A stretch of 64,000 bases of DNA, taken from contig NC_030855.1 of the NCBI RefSeq assembly GCF_000208745.1, positions 2,881,322 through 2,945,321 of the forward strand, read 5' to 3'. Position 1 is the stretch's first letter, and every line of letters starts with the position of its first letter. The DNA is from Theobroma cacao (lineage: Eukaryota; Streptophyta; Magnoliopsida; Malvales; Malvaceae). This document shows positions 59,010 to 64,000 of the stretch, piece after piece. The position numbers were made by a program, and so were the translations under genes. Below the pieces are notes generated by a model. It was not told where the DNA came from, did not search any database, and saw only the letters and a list, made by a program, of their open reading frames with translations.

Positions 59010-62000
59010 AATATGTATTACAACAAAAAGAACAATTCAAGCCCCCAGATTGTAACTTGTTTTACTGCATGGAGAAGAGCCTCGTTAAAAAACTTCTCAT
59101 GAACCCATTGAGATAAAAACCATGAAAAGGAAAAAAGGGTACTCAACTACCCTGCCCTTATTTTCCTACCTCCATAAGTAAGTAAGATAGTCCTTCGTAA
59201 AGCTTGTTGAGCTCCCTGTGGTAATGAAGGACTATGTCTCTAGATGGTTTGATCCATTTCAGCAACCATTGATGACTTAGCAATCTCGTGAGCTACCATG
59301 TTCGCCTCTTTTTTACAGTGCAAAATCTCAAATGAGTTAAGTTGGTGCAGAAGCATGCAACAAGCTTCAACAACGTGCCCCACTTCACTAGTAAATTTTC
59401 TATCCTTAATCCAGGCAACCACTTGTAAACAATCCATCTCCATTTCATGAATTACAAGTTTTTGAGACCAAACCATTAAAGCCCAAAGCAAGGATCTTAG
59501 TTCAGTAATAGCCGTGTTTCTGATAGACCTAAATCTCTTTCTTCCAACAATTAGCAACTCACCAACAGGCCCTCTAACTATGAAACCCACCGTAGCACAA
59601 CTTATTCCATTAATACCGTAAAGAGCAGCATCACAATTTAGTTTAGTAATAGATGGACACTTCCACCGATCACAACTCAATTCAACATTTAGTTGAGGCG
59701 GTCGTTCTATCACAACTACAGCGCTGTATTGAGTCTATCCCCATCTGAACCACTTGGCGCAGAGTCAATCTCTCATTCTTGAACACAGTTGAGTTACGAC
59801 CCTTCCATAAAACCCACATAACATAGCAAACCTCTTCCATACTATTTTTATCTAAATATTCTAAGAGCATACTGACCCACTTTTTTATGGAGGATAAATG
59901 ATATGAGATGTCTCAGAAACCCCATTTGGTAACCAACCAAGCAGCCTTGGCAAAAGAACAAGCACACAGGATATGAAAATCTATTTCCAGGTCTGCATCA
60001 CATAGTGGACAACTAGCATCAATTGTAATGTTCCTTCTTGTCAGAACATTTCGTGTTAGCAGACATCCATGAAGAGCGTGCCAAACAAATAAAAGGATTT
60101 TCCTGGGAATGTTTAGGCTTCAAATCTTCTTCCATGCAGTTGTCATACTCTCAGATGAACTTGCTGTATTTCCAGCTACCATTGAATCTCGGCTCAACAC
60201 TTTATATCCCAATTTAACTGTATACTCACCAATAGCACTATGCTACCAAACTAGACAATCTTCTGGCCTTCGTAAATTCAAAGGTAATGATAGGATTAGG
60301 TTGCATTCATAAGGTGGAAAATAGGCTCGTATCTTTTCTTCATCCCAGACCATCTGCTCATGCACTATAAACTCACTGATCTTTGTTGAATTTGACACAA
60401 TGTCTGCACAAGATAAAACTGGGTGTGGTGTGTCATATGGTCCAGTTACTCTTTCTAGCAAGATTATTTTGTCCAGTGCCAACCCTCCAATAGAAGCCAC
60501 TTTTAATAAGACTCTGACTTTCTTGGATGCTCATCCATAAATAGCTTGGATTGATCCCACTAGAGCCTCCAAAAAATTTACATTAAGGAAATATCTGGCT
60601 TTTAACACCTTATAGGCAATTGTAGGATTCTCCATTTGCAACCTCCAACCTTGCTTTGACAACATAGCCAAATTAAAATTGCGAATGTCTTGAAAGCCTA
60701 TACCTCTAGAATATTTTGAAAAACACATAAAACGATAGGCTTTCCAGTGAATTTTTGAGCCTGTAGCAATACCTCCACACCAAAATTTAGCAATAGCCAG
60801 ATCAATATCCTACATAATCCATTCGGTAATTTAAAGCAGCTCATTATGTAAGTTGATATTGCTTGTAACACTGCCTTGCTTAAGACTTCTCTACAAACTA
60901 TCAAGAGCAATTTATTTTCCAATTAGAAATTCTTTTTTAAGATTTTTTTATTCACATAATTAAATATCTATTTCTTCAAACCTCCACAAATGAGCGGCAT
61001 ATCAAGATAATAACCACCCCATTGATCCCTCGTACTCCCAATATCTGACAAGTTACAGCTACGTTTGATTCATTTGTATTCTTACTAAAAAGGATAGAAG
61101 ACTTTTCAAGATTGATCTTTTGTCCTGATGCATGTTTGTAAACTATAAATAAGTTTTTTAAATACATCAGCTCTTTAATTTATGTCTTCCCAAAAATCAT
61201 ACTGTCATTCGCAAAAAAAAGATGTGTAATATTGGGACTACCCTTATTTACTTGCTATCTAAAAATTCTTTTACTTTCCTTTGATGCTAACAACAAGGAA
61301 GATAAAGCTTCATAAATAATTACAAAAAGAAAAAGGGACAAAGGATCACCTTGTCTCAACCTTCTGATAGGCTTAATCATATTTCCCGGGACACCATTGA
61401 CAAGCATTAAATAAGTAATTGCTGAAATGCACCGCATAACCATATCTACAAATTTAGCTTTAAAACTCATCCTATGCAAAATATCTTGAACAAACAGCCA
61501 TTCAACCCAATCATATGCCTTACTCATATTTAGCTTGAGGGCAAAATTTTCCATCTGTCTTGCCTCTTATTATGCAAATACTGAATGACCTCATGAGTCA
61601 CAAAAACATTATCTATAATCAGTCTACCAGGCACAAACGTACTCTGATTTTCAAAAATTATGACAGGCATAATTGACTTTAATCTATTAGTTATGACCTT
61701 GGAGGTTATCTTATATAGGACATTACATAAGCTTATTGGTTTGAATTGACTTATCAACTTTGGATGAGGAACTTTTGGAATCAAAGCTACTAATGTGTGG
61801 TTGATACCTTCAAAGCTTGAACATCCAGCAAGAAATTCCTTTACAAAACGATGAATACTAAGACCTATAACATCCCACAATCTTTGAAAAAATAAGGTAA
61901 GGAATCCATACGGGCTAGGGGCCTTTAATGGAGCCATTTGAAATAGTGCGAACCAGACCTTTTCAAGTACAATATTAGTAGCTAAGGCCTCATTCATTTC

Positions 62001-62080
62001 CATTGTAATACATGGTTGGATATAAGCCAATACCTCTTTTATCCTTGATGGGTTAGAAGTAAGGAAAAGATGTGAAAAAA
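59010..62080 (-). mobile_element. Degenerate L1-type LINE, copy B
   Basis: The same element as 31255-34980, duplicated with it. RT fingers (61530-62030: FKPISLCNVLYKITSKVITN, STFVPGRLIIDN) and palm (61255-61554: AYDWVEW, RQGDPLSLFLFVIIYEALS) are better preserved here than in copy A. The catalytic box reads FFANDSMIF (61204-61212 codes ND), so one catalytic Asp is lost. Post-RT (60531-60922), zf-RVT (about 59930-60010) and RNase H (59240-59713) regions follow. Several frameshifts and stops make it inactive. The endonuclease part is absent from the visible sequence. Confidence 0.9.
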
Positions 62081-62090
62081 ATGAGGAAAT

Positions 62091-62460
62091 TATGGGAAAT
62101 GACTTTCGTAGTAAAGTGACTTCAAAAATGACCGTCTTTATAATTTTAACTGTTTTTAGCTAATTTTTGAGAGGACTTGACAAGAATACTCTTTAATCCA
62201 ATTAATCCAAATGAAGGCGCATATGAGTTTCTTTCTTTCTGCTCTCTCGCCATTCAGCTTAAAATTTCAAAATTAAATCTCGATTTAGATTTAGCTATCC
62301 CTTTGTCCAACTCTCCAACGCCATCGAGGTCTATATCGGCAGCCAACTTTCTCACAATCCCAAGGTGCAAAGATGACATCAAGGTATTTGTTATGAGTTC
62401 TTGTGTTTATTTAGGGTTATTCATAGAACAAAAAAGTTGATGGGTAAATTATATGAGTTT
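62091..62460 (+). mobile_element. Possible Mutator-like element start
   Basis: GGGAAATGACTTTCGTAGTA at 62091, followed by AAAGTGACTTCAAAAATGAC, resembles long GGG-starting ends of plant Mutator-like elements. It lies exactly where LINE homology is lost. A pyrimidine-rich stretch with a possible exon-intron border (GACATCAAG/GTATTTG, about 62383) follows. The partner end is not in the window, so this stays tentative. Confidence 0.3.
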
Positions 62461-62499
62461 GGAAACTTAAATCTGGCTGGGGGTAGCGAAATCAATCAA

Positions 62500-62790
62500 T
62501 TTATAGGCGATGCGTGAATATTTGTTAGGCATTGAGTCACTGGATATTAGGGTGTGTGGCTGGATATTAAGAATCGTAACCTGTTTATTTGGCATTAGGT
62601 GCCTGAATATTTGTTGAGCATTGCGTGAGTTCTTTATAGGCATTACGTGACTGAATATATGTTGAGCGTTGCGTGACAGGCGTTACGTGAATTAATATTA
62701 CGTGATTGAATATTTATTGAGTATTGCGTGACCTATTTGTAGGCATTGCGTGACTTTAGCTACCTAATGCTGAAGGTGATTCTGTACTGA
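62500..62790 (+). repeat. Degenerate GCATTGCGTGACTGAATATT-type repeats, field 1
   Basis: Words such as TTGCGTGAC, TTACGTGA and GAATATTTGTTGAGCATT recur at irregular spacings of about 20-40 bp. They look like a decayed minisatellite. A second field lies at 63615-64000. Confidence 0.65.
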
Positions 62791-63144
62791 TTATCTTCAA
62801 TAACCTAATAAGCTCTAATGTAATTCTTGAAGTTTATATATAATTTTAGACTTGTATAGTAGCAATAGTATTAGATTTTGGTTGGTCGACCATGATGCCT
62901 AAATTAAAAAAAAAAAGAAGAGAAAATAGGTAACATTAAAATCTTTATTGATTAGTGAAAAAGAGATAAAACCTTGAAGTTGCTTTTTATTAAGAATTTC
63001 TTGGAAAATGATGTTTGGCCTGGCTTTTGCTTTTAAGAAGTAGATAAGATGAAAGGGCAAGCCGAACAGATACTTAATAACCAATTCAGCTCCCCTTCAT
63101 TGCACTGATATGGTTGTAGAAAACGAAGAGTCAGCTTTCATGCC
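62791..63144. other. Spacer upstream of a small reading frame
   Basis: No gene is called. A 61-codon minus frame (62899-63084) lacks any motif. The stretch leads into a TATA box at 63145. Confidence 0.4.
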
Positions 63145-63152
63145 TATAAATA
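63145..63152 (+). promoter_or_regulatory. TATA box
   Basis: TATAAATA, 64 bases before the ATG at 63216, at a suitable distance for a short leader. Confidence 0.55.
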
Positions 63153-63215
63153 AAGGGAACCATTAACCATTTGAATCAAATTCAATTATCTTAATCAATC
63201 TCAAATAATTGAAAA

Positions 63216-63470
63216 ATGACCTATAGAGATCCAAGAGTCGAGAAGGGGAAAGAGGCAGCCTCCAAATAGGAGGAGGTGCCTTTGAGTGTGAGAGACTAGT
63301 TGCACATATTCTTAAGTGTGAGGGACCAGTTGCACATATTCCAGCAGGAGATTCAAGTCCTCATCGACAACCTGATGCAAAGGACTTTTGATCTGGAGGC
63401 TGCCATCCTGAGCAACGAAAAGATTATCTCTGAGATAGAGTTCAAAGTAGATGAACTTATGAAGAAATGA
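63216..63470 (+). pseudogene. Small coiled-coil-like reading frame broken by two TAG codons (85 codons)
   Basis: From the ATG at 63216 to the TGA at 63468-63470 the frame is consistent except for TAG at 63267-63269 and 63297-63299. The start is basic (MTYRDPRVEKGKEAASK). The last 57 codons look coding and helical, with heptad-like hydrophobic spacing (QEIQVLIDNLMQRTFDLEA, IISEIEFKVDELMKK). An in-frame 30-bp direct repeat (63285-63311 and 63315-63341) has TAG in the first unit where the second has CAG, so the stop probably arose by C to T change. A TATA box lies upstream and two AATAAA signals downstream. I do not recognise the protein. It is probably part of a repetitive element, since GCGTGAC-type repeats flank it on both sides. 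Confidence 0.45.
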
Positions 63471-63523
63471 ACTACGGTTCATTTTTTTGTATCATCTCCT
63501 TGTATTTTCGGGGGGGTCTTTTT

Positions 63524-63540
63524 AATAAAATTTGAATAAA
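63524..63540 (+). terminator. Polyadenylation signals (two AATAAA)
   Basis: AATAAA at 63524-63529 and 63535-63540, 55-70 bases after the end of the small frame at 63216-63470. Confidence 0.45.
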
Positions 63541-63614
63541 ATTTATAGCAATTTTTATTTTCATTGAGCACATATTTCGTTGAGTTATTTTCTTTGTTTA
63601 AGTTATATTATATT

Positions 63615-64000
63615 GAATAACTTCGTGAATGGATGTTAGGCATTGGGTGACCTATTATTAGGTATTAGAAGAGTGGGTGATACGCGGTGCGTGAATTGTG
63701 CTATGCATATCTTCTGTTGAGACATTGCGTGAGTGGTTTATGTATATGGAATAGAGTACCTATGGTAACATGTTGTTATGTATTGTATGATGTTGGGCCA
63801 GTACGTGACTGTTTAAGTTGGCATAACGTGAGTGGATATTAGGCATCGATTGACTTATTATTAGGTATTGCGAGACTGGTGGTGCGTGACTAGTGCAATT
63901 CACCTCTTGTTTAGAGGCTTATTATTCATTGGGTGACTTATTCTTAGGTGTTGCGAGCCTGACGGTGCGTGACTGACTTGTGCAATTCATGTGTTGCTTT
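63615..64000 (+). repeat. Degenerate GCGTGAC-type repeats, field 2 (runs off the window)
   Basis: Recurring GGATGTTAGGCATTGGGTGA, ATTATTAGGTATTGCGAG, GGTGCGTGACT and TGTGCAATTCA words; a block at 63850-63900 is partly repeated at 63930-63990. Same vocabulary as 62500-62790. Confidence 0.65.

Larger units (their letters stand above)
46505..62080. repeat. Segmental duplication, copy B (pairs with 18994-34330)
   Basis: Direct copy of the MED15a 5' part plus the upstream LINE. The left edge abuts the putative LTR. On the right the match ends after GTGAAAAAAA inside the LINE, next to a possible Mutator-like end. The main differences from A are no SINE at 58691, an unrelated segment at 55917-57195 and different sequence at 53215-53510. 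Confidence 0.9.

Overview
This window is nuclear DNA of a flowering plant, most likely a eudicot. It is AT-rich and mostly intergenic. Its genes have many introns with GT-AG borders, and it carries plant-type mobile elements: an L1-type LINE with an RNase H domain, tRNA-derived SINEs, hAT-type and other inverted-repeat elements, and LTR remnants. The main gene can be aligned exon by exon, from memory, with Arabidopsis MED15a. The species cannot be named from this sequence. There is an 853-base gap of Ns (10616-11468) and two single Ns (3875 and 56806).

Layout. 1-9000 is AT-rich and built mainly of degenerate repeats, including a roughly 550-bp inverted-repeat element with a GC-rich core. 9086-9736 (minus) is an intact single-exon gene of the plant serine-rich protein family. 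10.0-15.7 kb is intergenic, with the gap, a SINE and a GC-rich promoter-like patch. 15.7-55.5 kb is a cluster of four MED15-derived loci, all on the minus strand: (A) a complete 11-exon MED15a gene at 15709-26964, 1367 aa; (C) a decayed pseudogene at about 36.4-39.8 kb; (D) a short gene at 42665-44290 that keeps only the KIX domain, 111 aa; (B) a recent second copy at 46407-54281 that has lost exons 8-11 and reads into a putative LTR, giving a predicted 1032-aa protein with a new hydrophobic tail.

A and B belong to a direct segmental duplication of about 15.4 kb (18994-34330 and 46505-62080). It carries exons 1-7, the introns, the upstream region and a degenerate LINE lying upstream of the gene. 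Differences between the copies date later events: a SINE is present only in A, a 555-bp tandem repeat only in A, an unrelated segment of about 1.3 kb only in B, and the LINE catalytic motif is FADD in A but FAND in B. 62.09 kb to the end holds a possible Mutator-like end, a field of degenerate GCGTGAC-type repeats and a small coiled-coil-like reading frame broken by two TAG codons.

How the genes may work together. MED15 is a Mediator tail subunit whose N-terminal KIX domain binds activators and whose C-terminal part is needed to join Mediator (shown for yeast Med15). Locus A would supply the working subunit. If expressed, D (KIX only) and B (KIX plus Q-rich region, no C-terminal region) could bind activators without joining Mediator. 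That is inference: the sequence shows open frames and splice sites, not expression or function.
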